Shown: positions 8,857 to 17,757 of the stretch, piece after piece | Position numbering within the stretch: position 1 is the first letter of the stretch | How the letters are laid out: every line of letters starts with the position of its first letter | NCBI GenBank assembly: GCA_047975765.1 | Contig: JBKEEF010000002.1 | Span: 1-64,000, forward strand | Direction of reading: 5' to 3' | DNA from: JAQWBS01 sp047975765 | Lineage (GTDB): Bacteria; Pseudomonadota; Alphaproteobacteria; RF32; CAG-239 | Length of the DNA: 64,000 bases | The notes under the pieces: model-generated | Seen by the model: the letters and a program-made list of their open reading frames with translations, nothing else | What the model was told of the DNA's origin: nothing | The model's database searches: none | Made by a program: the position numbers and the translations under genes

Positions 8857-9763
8857 AATAATCGCTGATCATCACAACAGATTGAAAAAGCTTGCTGGTT
8901 TCTTGAGTATCTTTCTTGCTACTTTTTTAAGCTTACTTAAAATTATAGCTTCTCTTTACACTGGTTCATTAGCAATTTTTTCTTCTCTAATTGATAGTCT
9001 TTCAGATGTCCTAGCTTCAACAATCACTTTCGTTGCCATCAGAATTTCTACAAAACCAGCAAGCAGAGAATTTAGATACGGCTATGGCAAAGCGGAAGCT
9101 ATTAGCTCTCTTTTTCAGTCTCTTTTCATCGCCGCTTCGGGCATATTTGTCCTTGTCGATGGCATCAAAAGACTCTATTCTCACCAAGTCTTAGAAGATA
9201 ATTTTATTGGCATAGGTATTATGATAATAAGTCTTATTTTAACCCTAGCACTTGTATCTTTTCAAAGCTATGTCATTAAGAAAACAAATTCTCTAGCCCT
9301 CAAAGCTGATAGCGCCCATTATGTTGTAGATATTGCTACGAATTTATCAATCATTCTATCCTTAGTCGTAATTAAACTTTACAAAATTTATTGGCTTGAT
9401 AGTGTCATCGCCATTGCCATTTCAATCTACCTACTTTATATGGCATATAGCCTCATCAAAGAAGCAGTTCTAACCCTTATGGATCAAGAGCTTAGCGACG
9501 ATATCAGGAATGATATTATTAAAACAATTCATGAACAAGCTTTTGTAAAAGGAGTTCATGACCTGCGCACAAGAAGTTTAGGTGAAAAATATCTCTTTGA
9601 ATTTCATTTAGAACTTGATGAAACAATTTCCTTAAAACAAGCACATGATTATGCGCATATTACGGAGAATGAAATCATTAAAAAATATCCAAATGCCCAA
9701 GTTATTATTCATCAGGAACCTTTTGGAGCCAAAGAGGAAAGACTGGACGATTATCTAAATTGA
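8831..9763 (+). CDS. Cation diffusion facilitator (FieF/CDF) metal transporter
   Basis: A 310-residue CDF protein that exports divalent metal such as Zn2+, Fe2+ or Mn2+ in exchange for protons. Six helices are followed by a cytosolic C-terminal domain. The transport-site residues are seen as two aspartates in LIDSLSDVLAS (helix 2) and His/Asp in SAHYVVDIATN (helix 5), matching the D-D-H-D site of FieF. The C-terminal domain has VKGVHDLRTRSLG and ends with VIIHQEP, as in the family. An ATG at 8789 would overlap the previous gene by 68 bases; the ATG at 8831 overlaps by 26 and is preferred because it leaves a normal-length cytosolic N-terminus. Overlap suggests co-translation with the ABC system. 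Confidence 0.9.
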   Translation: MEKKLKNSKIIADHHNRLKKLAGFLSIFLATFLSLLKIIASLYTGSLAIFSSLIDSLSDVLASTITFVAIRISTKPASREFRYGYGKAEAISSLFQSLFIAASGIFVLVDGIKRLYSHQVLEDNFIGIGIMIISLILTLALVSFQSYVIKKTNSLALKADSAHYVVDIATNLSIILSLVVIKLYKIYWLDSVIAIAISIYLLYMAYSLIKEAVLTLMDQELSDDIRNDIIKTIHEQAFVKGVHDLRTRSLGEKYLFEFHLELDETISLKQAHDYAHITENEIIKKYPNAQVIIHQEPFGAKEERLDDYLN

Positions 9764-9816
9764 TTTTTTCTGAACACTTTGGTACAATCTCAGAACAATA
9801 ATTTGAAGGTTACGAG

Positions 9817-11218
9817 ATGAGCAATAAAGAAGACATAAAAAACTTTTTGCGTTCAAATGCAACAAAATTTATGATTGGTGCTTCTCTTTTAGCAGGTTCA
9901 AATGCTAAGGCGCAACATCTTGAAAACCGCCAAGAGAATAACGATTTCAAGAGAAATAAACTTGAGATCCTCAAAACGAACAAACAGCAAGACAACAAAA
10001 AAACACTTATTCTCGATCTCTGTGCTAAAGGGTTTTACGAAGAAGCATATCGTATCCAATCAGAATCAGACCCTGAGAAATATGGTTATATTAAAAACGT
10101 TGACTATGAAAATGAAGTCAAGAATATCAAAGAAGAAATCATTAGTGATTACCAAATCACTGAAGGCATTGTAGATGATGAAATGTCTATGAAAGATATC
10201 CCTGTTGAATTTACACTAAACTTTCTCAAAGAAAATCCTGACAAGAAAAACTTTTTGGAAAAACTAGACCGAAAGAACGAATATCTGAATATCAAAAACA
10301 AAGACGGAAAACTAGAAAGCATATCTGAAACAGCCAACAAATCTTTTCATAATGTCACAGAAGAAGATTATACTGCTTATGCTATAAATGCTCTTGGATA
10401 TTACAAGCCCAGTGAAAATTCCATCAGTCTTAATAAAATAAGAGCAAATAAGACAATGGGACTTCAAGATAGCACCATTCAAAACATCAACAAACATAAT
10501 AATATGATTGATAGTGCTAAACATGAAAAAAACAGAGGAAAAATCAACCGAATTCTAACTCATGAACTTGAACATCAAAGCCAGCAAGGAAAAGGGAAGT
10601 GTCATTTTTGACCTCAACCTTGAAGATGCTGATCGAAGAGAACAAATCAAGGAGACTATGGCAGAAGTCAACGTGATGCTAGGCATAAGTGAAAATTATA
10701 TTCAAACAGGAAATATTCCAGAAGAAATGCAAAAAGCATTTCCAGAATATGCCCAAGCAGTTCAAAAAGGTGAAATAAATCCCAAAGATTTTTCCAAAAC
10801 ATCAAAGGACAAAGAATTTTCTTTGATAATGAATATTGCCACAAACGATTGGAACAAGAATCGAAAAGATAAGTATTCAAAACAAATTAATCATTCTGTT
10901 TCAGACTATATTCAAAATATTGACAATCAGATTCTTTCAGATGAAAAATCACAAACAATTTATGATTACAGAAGAGAAAGCTCTCCTCTTGTTTGGGGAA
11001 TGATAAAAGAAAAGCTCACTACTTTTAAATATATGGGAGAAAAGATAAATCTGTCTAATCACTTAGATGAAAAACAGTTCACTCCAACTGAACATACAAA
11101 ACTCAAAAGCAAAAACTTTGATAAATATCTCACAGATTTGAACAATGATTTAAGAAGAGAGCATAAAGAAGCGAAAAAAACGTCACTTACTCCTCAAACA
11201 AAAAAACAAGGAAGATAA
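9817..11218 (+). pseudogene. Frameshifted exported HExxH-motif protein
   Basis: Two overlapping reading frames seem to be one interrupted gene. The first (9817-10611) starts after GAAGG. It has an N-terminal segment with a short hydrophobic stretch (FMIGASLLAGSNAKA) that could be a signal or anchor, and ends soon after HELEHQ, a zinc-metallopeptidase-like HExxH motif. The second frame, +1 to the first, is open through the same point and continues with SVIFDLNLEDADRREQ to 11218, giving a helical, charged C-terminal half of about 200 residues. The switch must occur near 10575-10605. I do not recognise the family, so protease activity is only suggested by the motif. A sequencing error or recent inactivation would look the same. 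Confidence 0.6.
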
Positions 11219-11219
11219 A

Positions 11220-11858
11220 ATGATTTTTTTAGCCGGTGGCGGTGACATAGAAGACAGCAAGCAAATCGATGAAATATTTTTCAAGTATATATCAGAAAAT
11301 GATAAAATTTTATATATCCCTACAGCACTAGATAGTTCTCAATATGAAGAAGCATTTATCTGGTTTCAAAGCCTTGTAAAAAACTACCAACCCAATATTC
11401 GCATTAATATGTTGACTGAAAGCTTAGTTTATCCAAATTTGAATGAGTACAAAGCTATTTATATAGGAGGAGGAAACACATATAAACTTCTTCAGTTCTT
11501 GTGTGAACACAAATTGGATGAAAAACTTAAGCTTTATGAAAAAGAAGGTGGCATCATTTATGGCGGGAGTGCAGGAGCAATTATTTTAGGAAAGACAATT
11601 AAAACAGTCAAAGAAGAAAAAGAATTTTATCCCGACAACGAAGCACTGAATTTAGTTACCCCATATACTGTAAGATGTCACTACATTTCTCAAGAGGAAG
11701 AATTATTTTCAGACATTTCGAAGAAACTTAATTCTCCCCTTCTTGCACTCCCTGAAAATAGCGGTGTCATAATTGAAGGAGAAAAATTTCAAACAATTGG
11801 GAATGTCTTTATTTTCAAAAAAGGAATAAAATCTGTTTTAAACTTAAACTCGATTTAA
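11220..11858 (+). CDS. Peptidase S51 (peptidase E-like)
   Basis: A 212-residue cytoplasmic protein of the PepE/cyanophycinase family, serine hydrolases with an amidotransferase-like fold. The nucleophile elbow GGSAGA places the serine at about 117; IYIGGGNTYKLL precedes it, and H154 in VRCHYI plus an acidic residue near 139 sit at spacings like the Ser-Asp-His triad of peptidase E. The family includes Asp-X dipeptidases, but many members have unknown substrates, so only the fold and catalytic class are firm. The start lies two bases after the previous stop, overlapping its AAGGAAGA ribosome site, so it is co-transcribed with the damaged gene before it. Confidence 0.75.
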   Translation: MIFLAGGGDIEDSKQIDEIFFKYISENDKILYIPTALDSSQYEEAFIWFQSLVKNYQPNIRINMLTESLVYPNLNEYKAIYIGGGNTYKLLQFLCEHKLDEKLKLYEKEGGIIYGGSAGAIILGKTIKTVKEEKEFYPDNEALNLVTPYTVRCHYISQEEELFSDISKKLNSPLLALPENSGVIIEGEKFQTIGNVFIFKKGIKSVLNLNSI

Positions 11859-11896
11859 CAGCTAATAGATAAAATTTTTCAAGCTCAAAAAGCTCC

Positions 11897-11925
11897 TTGC
11901 AAATCTCTTACTTTTATTCTACTAT
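11897..11925 (+). promoter_or_regulatory. Sigma-70-like promoter of the structured RNA
   Basis: TTGCAA at 11897-11902 and TACTAT at 11920-11925 are separated by 17 bases. A start near 11932 would make a transcript of about 160 nt ending at the T-run after 12086. Confidence 0.5.
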
Positions 11926-11931
11926 TTTGAT

Positions 11932-12092
11932 GCAGTTCAGATATGGGCTGTGGAGAGTAACAACTCCTATTTATACAACAATCAACTCCTTCTATGAGGG
12001 AGCTGGGGATATAAGCTATGTCGAATAACCCAGGCTGTAGTATAAAGCAGTTGTTAACTCCCTCGCCTATTTTTTTAATGGGCGAGTTTTGT
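11932..12092 (+). ncRNA. Candidate structured small RNA or leader (type unknown)
   Basis: This 270-base gene-free stretch holds a nested foldable structure. An outer stem pairs AACAACT (11959-11965) with AGTTGTT (12049-12055) and a second pairs TTTATAC (11970-11976) with GTATAAA (12040-12046). Inside are two hairpins, CTCC/GGAG (11986-11989, 11999-12002) and CTGGG/CCCAG (12003-12007, 12029-12033), the latter topped by GATAT/ATGTC. A rho-independent terminator follows (CTCGCC 12062-12067, GGCGAG 12081-12086, then T-rich). A fair promoter lies just upstream. Size and rod-like shape recall 6S RNA, but I cannot confirm any known family. It could instead be an attenuating leader of the small regulator gene 40 bases downstream. 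Confidence 0.5.
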
Positions 12093-12131
12093 TTTATTAA
12101 AAAATCAACAAAACGAAGAGGAGTTTGAACA

Positions 12132-12365
12132 ATGTTAGATAAAAAAGAACACAAAAAGAATCTCAGAGAATTCAGAAAATCATTTACTGAAAATTTTAAT
12201 GCTCTACGAAAGCAAAAAGAACTATCGCTCGATGAACTGTCCGAACAGAGCAACATTCCACGAACAGAATTAGAAAAAATCATTTCAGGCAACTATCAAA
12301 ATTGGGGGGTGATTCACCAAATTGCAAGATTCTTTGATTGCAAAATCCGGATTATGTTTTATTAG
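12132..12365 (+). CDS. Small Xre-like helix-turn-helix protein
   Basis: A 77-residue protein whose middle (about residues 20-60) fits an Xre/Cro-type helix-turn-helix: FNALRKQKELSLDELSEQ, then SNIPRTELEKIISG as turn and recognition helix, then VIHQIARFFDCKIRI. The N-terminal 20 residues are highly charged. A clear GAGGAG lies nine bases before the ATG. DNA binding is inferred from the fold only; the target is unknown. It follows the structured RNA at 11932-12092 and could be expressed by read-through of that RNA's terminator or from its own promoter. Confidence 0.75.
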   Translation: MLDKKEHKKNLREFRKSFTENFNALRKQKELSLDELSEQSNIPRTELEKIISGNYQNWGVIHQIARFFDCKIRIMFY

Positions 12366-12441
12366 TGCTGTGTCATTCTAGACAGGAGTGGGAACGTCAT
12401 TCCCAATTTAATTGGGAATCTATCTTAACAAAACGCAAAAA

Positions 12442-12476
12442 AGAAACCCTCTCCAAATTAGGAGAGGGTTTCTTTT
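12442..12476. terminator. Bidirectional terminator between the HTH gene and rpsA
   Basis: Perfect 13-bp stem AGAAACCCTCTCC / GGAGAGGGTTTCT (12442-12454 and 12461-12473) with loop AAATTA and T-runs on both strands. It ends the minus-strand rpsA transcript and can also end the plus-strand HTH transcript. Confidence 0.9.
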
Positions 12477-12496
12477 TGAAAAATTAGAAATTCTAA

Positions 12497-14182
12497 TTAT
12501 TTCTTAGACATTGCTGATTGCAAAGCATCACCAAAAGCAGATGAACCAGAATCTACATTAGTATATTCTTCTAATGCTTTCTTTTCTTCATCAACTTCAA
12601 GAGCTTTGATTGACAATGAAAGTTTGCCTTTCTTTTTGTCTGCAACAGTTACTTTAGCTTCGATAACTTGACCAGCTTCGAATTTAGAAGTTTCTTGTCC
12701 AGCTTTGTCTTTTGCAAGATCAATTTTCTTGATTGAAGCTTGAACACCGTTAACTTCTACGAAAACTTCTTTGTCATCAGTAGAAACAACAGTAGCTTTC
12801 ACAACATCACCTTTTTTGAAGCCGTCAAATGCAGCACCAACAGTGTCTTCTGTGAGTTGTTTGATACCCAAGCTAATACGTTCTTTTTCAACATCAACAT
12901 CAATGATTTTTGCTTTGATTTCTTGACCCTTAGTGAAGTCTTTAACAGCTTCTTCACCAGATTTGTCCCAAGAAATATCAGACAAGTGAACCATACCGTC
13001 GATTTCGTCAGTCAAACCAACAAACAAACCAAATTCAGTAATGTTTTTGATTTTACCTTCGATAATAGAACCAACTGAATGTTCATCAACATAAGCAGCC
13101 CAAGGATTTGGAGTGCATTGTTTGATACCAAGAGAAATTCTTCTTTTGTCAGCATCAACTTCAAGAACTTTAACTTCAACTTCTTGAGAAGTAGAAATGA
13201 TTTTTCCTGGGTGAACGTTCTTACGAGTCCAGCTCATTTCAGAAACGTGAACCAAACCTTCGATACCATCTTCGAGTTCAACGAATGCACCGTAATCAGT
13301 AATGTTTGTAACTTTACCTTTGTATACATCGCCAACTTTGAACTTGCCATCAACGCCAGCCCAAGGATCGTTTTCGAGTTGTTTCATACCCAAGCTAATT
13401 CTTTGGTTATCTTCATTGAATTTGATAACTTGAACTTTAATTGTTTGACCAACGCTAAGAACTTCAGCAGGATGAGAAATTCTCTTCCAAGAAATGTCTG
13501 TAACGTGCAACAAACCATCAATACCGCCGAGGTCAATAAATGCACCGTAATCAGTGATATTTTTAACGATACCGTCGAGGATTGAACCTTCTTTAAGGCT
13601 TTCAACCAATTCTGCACGAGCTTCAGCTCTAGTTTCTTCAAGAACAACACGACGAGAAACAACGATGTTGCCTCTGATCTTGTCCATTTTCAAGATTTGG
13701 AATGGTTGAGAAATACCCATCAAAGGTGTAATATCTCTAATCGGACGAATGTCGATTTGTGAACCAGGCAAGAACGCAATAGCGCCGTTAAGGTCAACAG
13801 TGAAACCACCTTTAACGCGACCAAAGATAACGCCGTTAACTCTTTCACCAGATTCAAGACATTTTTCGAGATCAAGCCAAGCTTCTTCTCTACGAGCTTT
13901 TTCACGAGAAAGAACAATGTTGCCATCTCTGTCTTCGTATCTGTCTACATAAACTTCGATTTTATCGCCGATAACTAATTCTTTACTTAAACCGAATTCG
14001 CGAAGTGGAATACGGCCTTCAGATTTCAAGCCAACATCAACGATAGCGAAATCTGGAGTGATTCTGATAATTGTACCTTTAACAACAGAACCAGTGATGT
14101 TGCCATCTTCGCCGAACTGTTCGTTCAACAAAGCTTCAAAACTTTCTGTCAATTCAGGGATTTTAAATGCTGTATTTGTCAT
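12497..14182 (-). CDS. rpsA: 30S ribosomal protein S1
   Basis: S1 binds mRNA and helps unfold it at the 30S subunit. The 561-residue product contains six S1 (OB-fold) domains in tandem; the later ones have the repeated pattern V.GKVTNITDYGAFVEL..GIEGLVHVSE and end with RISLGIKQ or a similar stretch, with the last two more divergent. The length matches the proteobacterial protein. The start at 14182 begins TNTAFKIPELTESFEALL, the usual S1 N-terminus. An ATG at 14209 would have its AGAGGA immediately adjacent and is less likely. The true start has no Shine-Dalgarno, as is common for rpsA. It lies downstream of cmk, as in most proteobacteria, but with a transporter gene inserted between them. 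Confidence 0.97.
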   Translation of the reverse strand: MTNTAFKIPELTESFEALLNEQFGEDGNITGSVVKGTIIRITPDFAIVDVGLKSEGRIPLREFGLSKELVIGDKIEVYVDRYEDRDGNIVLSREKARREEAWLDLEKCLESGERVNGVIFGRVKGGFTVDLNGAIAFLPGSQIDIRPIRDITPLMGISQPFQILKMDKIRGNIVVSRRVVLEETRAEARAELVESLKEGSILDGIVKNITDYGAFIDLGGIDGLLHVTDISWKRISHPAEVLSVGQTIKVQVIKFNEDNQRISLGMKQLENDPWAGVDGKFKVGDVYKGKVTNITDYGAFVELEDGIEGLVHVSEMSWTRKNVHPGKIISTSQEVEVKVLEVDADKRRISLGIKQCTPNPWAAYVDEHSVGSIIEGKIKNITEFGLFVGLTDEIDGMVHLSDISWDKSGEEAVKDFTKGQEIKAKIIDVDVEKERISLGIKQLTEDTVGAAFDGFKKGDVVKATVVSTDDKEVFVEVNGVQASIKKIDLAKDKAGQETSKFEAGQVIEAKVTVADKKKGKLSLSIKALEVDEEKKALEEYTNVDSGSSAFGDALQSAMSKK

Positions 14183-14339
14183 ATATGATATACTTATAAA
14201 AAATGCCATTCCTCTAAAAAAATAAAATGAGGTGGACTTGTGCGAAATTAAACACCTTACTCTATCGCACCCTAGATTCGTAAAGCTAGGATATTTATAT
14301 ACGTAAATCTTTAAAATACAAGAGAAAAATTATCTTTTT

Positions 14340-15251
14340 TTAAGAATTTACTGGAGAAATTGCAAGATAAATTCCGATAACAATAAAGAGAAAACAAACC
14401 GATTTTTTTATGATCTGTTTTTTTGAGAGCTTTTCATGATTTTTGACACCAAAAAACCTAACAAGAATAAAACTTAAAAATAAAATAAAGAAAGGTGAAA
14501 ACGAAAGAATTGATGCTGTGATAACTGGAGAAAGACCAACAACAGCAAAAGTAATAAAAGACAAAGCAAAAAATGCTAAAAGTTCATTGATACTTAAAAG
14601 TGTAACCCTCTCCTTAAAACTCTCAAAACCAGATACGATCCCTTTTCTTGCTTTATTAGAAAGCAAGAAAACGAAGGCAACAAATGTCGAAAAGATGTTT
14701 TGATAAACAACAAAATCAACCCAATTACATCCTTGATTTATTGTATATTTCGTCAAAACAGACATCATTGAATATAGAATAGCTGCAAACAGCATATAGA
14801 AGAAGCCAATATTCAAACGAAGACTTAGTTTCATCTTTTTTTCAAGACTTAAAGCAACTGCGCAAGTAACAACAATTAGAAAACCAACATATTGGCTTGG
14901 CAAAAGACGTTCACCTAAAACAAAATAGCTAAGAACAGGAATAGAAACCTGTCCCAATGAAAACAATGCTCCAACAACTGAGTTATCCATAATTTTCATA
15001 GCCGCATAATAAAAACAAAGGTATGCAATTTCAACAACCCCCGCAAGAACATAAATAAACAAAATATTTCGCGAAGGAAAAGTTGGTAAGTCAAAAACAA
15101 ATAAAAGGGGAACAAAAACACAATTTAGCAAAGAGATATAAAACACCATCGCTGAAATTTTTTTGAAATTATTACTCAGTAAATTATCTTCAATCACAAC
15201 ATTTGAAGCATAGAAAAAAGAAGAAATAAAAGCTGCTAAAAGATAGACCAT
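14340..15251 (-). CDS. EamA/DMT-family membrane transporter
   Basis: A 303-residue inner-membrane protein with ten predicted helices in two EamA-like halves, opening with LLAAFISSFFYASNVVI. The mid-protein VVGALFSLGQVSIPVLSYFVLGERL matches the end of the first EamA repeat, where a conserved GE sits, and ITASILSFSPFFILFLSFILVRFF ends the second. Members move amino acids, nucleotides, sugars or drugs, and the substrate cannot be read from sequence. AAGGGG precedes the ATG. It starts 11 bases after the cmk stop codon, so it is co-transcribed with cmk. Its presence between cmk and rpsA is unusual for an otherwise conserved pair. Confidence 0.8.
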   Translation of the reverse strand: MVYLLAAFISSFFYASNVVIEDNLLSNNFKKISAMVFYISLLNCVFVPLLFVFDLPTFPSRNILFIYVLAGVVEIAYLCFYYAAMKIMDNSVVGALFSLGQVSIPVLSYFVLGERLLPSQYVGFLIVVTCAVALSLEKKMKLSLRLNIGFFYMLFAAILYSMMSVLTKYTINQGCNWVDFVVYQNIFSTFVAFVFLLSNKARKGIVSGFESFKERVTLLSINELLAFFALSFITFAVVGLSPVITASILSFSPFFILFLSFILVRFFGVKNHEKLSKKQIIKKSVCFLFIVIGIYLAISPVNS

Positions 15252-15262
15252 TTAACCCCTTA

Positions 15263-15922
15263 TTATTTAGTTTTTACAGCAATAAGAACATTAACTTTTT
15301 CAAAAACCTGACGAGCATCTAAATCCGATGTATCAATAATGATTGCATCTTCTGCTGGCTTTAGTGGAGCCGCTGCTCGATTGGAATCTCTTTCATCACG
15401 AGACTTCACATCTCTGAGAACTTCGTCATATGAAATGCTAATGCCTTTTTGAACAAATTCTTTGTGTCTTCTTTCTGCACGAACTTCGCTACTTGCAGTT
15501 ACAAATAACTTCAAATCGGCTTTTGGACAGACAACTGTTCCCGTATCACGCCCATCGTAGACAACACCTTTAGCTAAGCTTCCATCCGCAAGTTGTGGTG
15601 TTTCTGCAAAATCTTGTTGCATTTTGAGAAGAGATTTTCTAACACTTGGATAAGCGGCAACTTTAGAAGCATTTGTGCCGTTTTGCGGACCTCTAAATTC
15701 AGGATTCTGAGAAAGCAAAATCATTTTCGAAAAAGTAAGCTTTTGAGCCACTTGATTTGCTAATAATTCGTCATCAATATTTTGCCCAGTTTGCATCATT
15801 TCCAAACCAACAGCACGATACACCATACCTGTATCAAAATATGCAAATCCATAAAAATCTGCCAAACTTTTTGCTAATGTACCTTTTCCTGCTGAAGCTG
15901 GACCATCAATCGTAATAATCAT
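15263..15922 (-). CDS. cmk: Cytidylate kinase
   Basis: Cmk phosphorylates CMP and dCMP with ATP in pyrimidine recycling. The 219-residue protein has the P-loop GPASAGKGT at residues 7-15, FAYFDTGMVYRAV in the NMP-binding part, the DGRDTGTVV CMP-recognition motif near 130, and RDERDSNRAAAPLKPA near 185, all hallmarks of the long bacterial form. An in-frame ATG 72 bases upstream is open, but the selected start gives the normal N-terminus IITIDGP and has GGGAAG before it. The gene is divergent from rsmE across about 115 bases, which must hold both promoters. Confidence 0.97.
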   Translation of the reverse strand: MIITIDGPASAGKGTLAKSLADFYGFAYFDTGMVYRAVGLEMMQTGQNIDDELLANQVAQKLTFSKMILLSQNPEFRGPQNGTNASKVAAYPSVRKSLLKMQQDFAETPQLADGSLAKGVVYDGRDTGTVVCPKADLKLFVTASSEVRAERRHKEFVQKGISISYDEVLRDVKSRDERDSNRAAAPLKPAEDAIIIDTSDLDARQVFEKVNVLIAVKTK

Positions 15923-16037
15923 TCTTCCCAAACCTTGTTTTTTACAATCTACTTTATATATTTTTAATACATATAATATAATCTGGAAGCTCACTACCCT
16001 TGTTTCAGTTTTATACAGAACTTTTTAGCGAGATGAT

Positions 16038-16757
16038 ATGGCAAATATTAGAATTTTTATTAATGATGACCTACAAATTGGAACATCCCTAATGCTTGAA
16101 GAAAAACAAGCACACTATCTCATCAATGTGATGAAACAGAAGACGGGAAACACAATTTCATGCTTCAATAATAAGGATGGAGAATTTGAAGGCGAAATTA
16201 CAGATATCAATAAAAAGAATCTAAGCCTCACCATTACAACAAAAACGAAAGATTTTCAAAAATCTCCCGATATTTGGTTGCTTTTTGCACCTCTAAAAAA
16301 AGATCAAACGGATTTTGTTATTCAGAAATCCACAGAATTAGGCGTCAGAAAAATAATTCCTACACTCACGCTTCGCACGAACAGTGAGAAGGTCAGAATT
16401 GAACGTTTTCAAGCGCAAACCATTGAAGCAGCGGAACAATGCCGAAGGGCTGATTTACCTGAGATTTCAGAAGCAATTTCACTTGAAAAAATACTCCAAA
16501 ACTGGGACAAAAACCGCATCCTTTATTATATGGACGAGACAGGAAACGGCAAAAGAATAGTTGAAACTTTTAGCAAAAACAACTCCTTAAGTGCCATTTT
16601 AGTTGGTCCCGAAGGTGGATTTGATAAAAAAGAATTAGAACTTTTAAAAAAATTAGACTATACTTGCGCAGTGACTATGGGAAATAGAATAATGAGGGCT
16701 GAAACAGCCGTCGCTGCCGCACTTTCATGTTGGCAGGCAATTTGTGGAGATTGGTAA
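16038..16757 (+). CDS. rsmE: 16S rRNA (uracil-1498-N3)-methyltransferase
   Basis: RsmE methylates N3 of U1498 in 16S rRNA using SAM. The 239-residue protein has a PUA-like N-terminal domain (RIFINDD, QAHYLINVMKQKTG) and a C-terminal SPOUT knot with APLKKDQTDFVIQKSTELGV near 95-112, ILVGPEGGFDKKE near 190-202 and MGNRIMRAETAVAAAL near the end, which closely follow the family. The ATG has a purine-rich GCGAGATG upstream. Only three bases separate its stop from the next gene, a response regulator, so the two share a transcript although their functions are not obviously linked. Confidence 0.95.
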   Translation: MANIRIFINDDLQIGTSLMLEEKQAHYLINVMKQKTGNTISCFNNKDGEFEGEITDINKKNLSLTITTKTKDFQKSPDIWLLFAPLKKDQTDFVIQKSTELGVRKIIPTLTLRTNSEKVRIERFQAQTIEAAEQCRRADLPEISEAISLEKILQNWDKNRILYYMDETGNGKRIVETFSKNNSLSAILVGPEGGFDKKELELLKKLDYTCAVTMGNRIMRAETAVAAALSCWQAICGDW

Positions 16758-16760
16758 CTA

Positions 16761-17417
16761 ATGAAAATTTTAATCGCTGATGATCATGAACTCTTTCTAA
16801 AAGGCCTTGAATTTGCTTTGAAAGATATGTTTGACGAAATTGAATTTACACTTGCAAAGAACTATAATGAAATCTTTGAAATTCTTGACAAACAAAAAGA
16901 TTTTAATTTGATTTTAACTGACCTCGCTATGCCTGGTGCAACTTGGCTTGAAGCCATTGCAAAAATCCATGAAACAGCACCAAACACACCAATCATCGTT
17001 CTTTCCGCTGTTTTCGAGCCAAAAATTGTCAACAAAACAATTGAACTCGGGGTCTCTGGATATATCCACAAAACATCTTCCAATGACACGATTAAAGAAG
17101 CTATCAATATGGTTCTTTCGGGTGGAGTTTACATTCCTAGTGAACTTGTTACCAGTGAAATCAGTGATATTTTCTCTTTAGATACTTGCCCAACAAGTGC
17201 TGCTCCAAAAAGTAAAATTTTAACGGTTAAGCAAACAGATATCATTAACCTCATTGCAAAAGGTTTAGCAAACAAACAAATTGCTTATGAACTTGGCTTA
17301 ACAGAAGGAACAGTGAAACTCTATATCACAGATATATTCCGTCGTCTCAATGTCTATAATCGAACAGCAGCAGTTGTTGAAGCCGCCAAACTCGGACTTA
17401 TTAAAAATGGACAATAA
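16761..17417 (+). CDS. NarL/FixJ-family response regulator
   Basis: A 218-residue two-domain regulator. The receiver domain (residues 1 to about 120) has the acidic pair in IADDHE, phospho-acceptor D54 in ILTDLAMPG, a serine at the switch position in VLSAVF, and the conserved lysine in GYIHKTS. The C-terminal LuxR-type helix-turn-helix (about 150-215) reads LTVKQTDIINLIAKGLANKQIAYELGL with EGTVKLYI as recognition helix. It is followed by an overlapping Hpt-like gene and then a RquA-like gene. No cognate kinase lies in this window, so the input is unknown. Control of the RquA-like gene is possible from context, not shown. Confidence 0.93.
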   Translation: MKILIADDHELFLKGLEFALKDMFDEIEFTLAKNYNEIFEILDKQKDFNLILTDLAMPGATWLEAIAKIHETAPNTPIIVLSAVFEPKIVNKTIELGVSGYIHKTSSNDTIKEAINMVLSGGVYIPSELVTSEISDIFSLDTCPTSAAPKSKILTVKQTDIINLIAKGLANKQIAYELGLTEGTVKLYITDIFRRLNVYNRTAAVVEAAKLGLIKNGQ

Positions 17418-17757
17418 GTTTGATCTAAGCACACTTAAGCAATACGAAACGATTCTTGGTAAAGATAAAATGGCTTCTCTCTTTAAGGATTATTTGAACG
17501 AGCATCGTGAATATGAAGCTAAGTCTAGTGTCCTCTTAGAAAAAAATGATTTGGAAAATTTGAGAATTATATATCACAGTCTTTGTTTCGCAAGTTTGGT
17601 TTTTGGAATGAAACATTTTGCATTGGCTTGTAGTAAAATTGAGCAGGACATTCTCACCGAATTTAGTTCAAATGAAATTAAAGATGATATTGCAAAAAGC
17701 AAAAAAATATTTGATAATGAGATTTCAATGGTAAAAGACTATTTAGGAATCCTATAA
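17407..17757 (+). CDS. Histidine phosphotransfer (Hpt)-like protein
   Basis: A 116-residue all-helical protein that fits the Hpt four-helix fold. H57 lies in HSLCFASLVFGM, aligned with the phospho-accepting HxLKGxxxxxG motif. The usual Lys-Gly after it are Cys-Phe here, while the following SLVFG keeps the small residue and glycine. The start overlaps the stop of the response regulator by 11 bases, a coupling that strongly suggests a phosphorelay pair. An upstream ATG would put 19 more residues inside the regulator gene and is less likely. Whether the motif differences block phosphotransfer cannot be decided from sequence. Confidence 0.65.
   Translation: MDNKFDLSTLKQYETILGKDKMASLFKDYLNEHREYEAKSSVLLEKNDLENLRIIYHSLCFASLVFGMKHFALACSKIEQDILTEFSSNEIKDDIAKSKKIFDNEISMVKDYLGIL

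Noticed and set aside
10584..10611. Possible programmed frameshift at A-AAA-GGG in the HExxH gene
   Set aside because: The heptamer fits -1 slippage, but the continuing frame is +1 to the first. No stop-codon-type +1 signal is seen, so mutation is more likely.
11932..12092. Identification as 6S RNA or as a known riboswitch
   Set aside because: The fold has two inner hairpins rather than a clear central bubble, and I see no conserved core of TPP, cobalamin, FMN, purine or SAM riboswitches; kept as type unknown.
11885..12292. 135-codon open frame on the minus strand
   Set aside because: It is low-complexity, lies over the structured RNA and the HTH gene, and has no ribosome site; a shadow frame.
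14183..14209. Longer rpsA start at 14209 with AGAGGA beside it
   Set aside because: The ribosome site touches the ATG with no spacing and the added residues are not part of the conserved S1 N-terminus.
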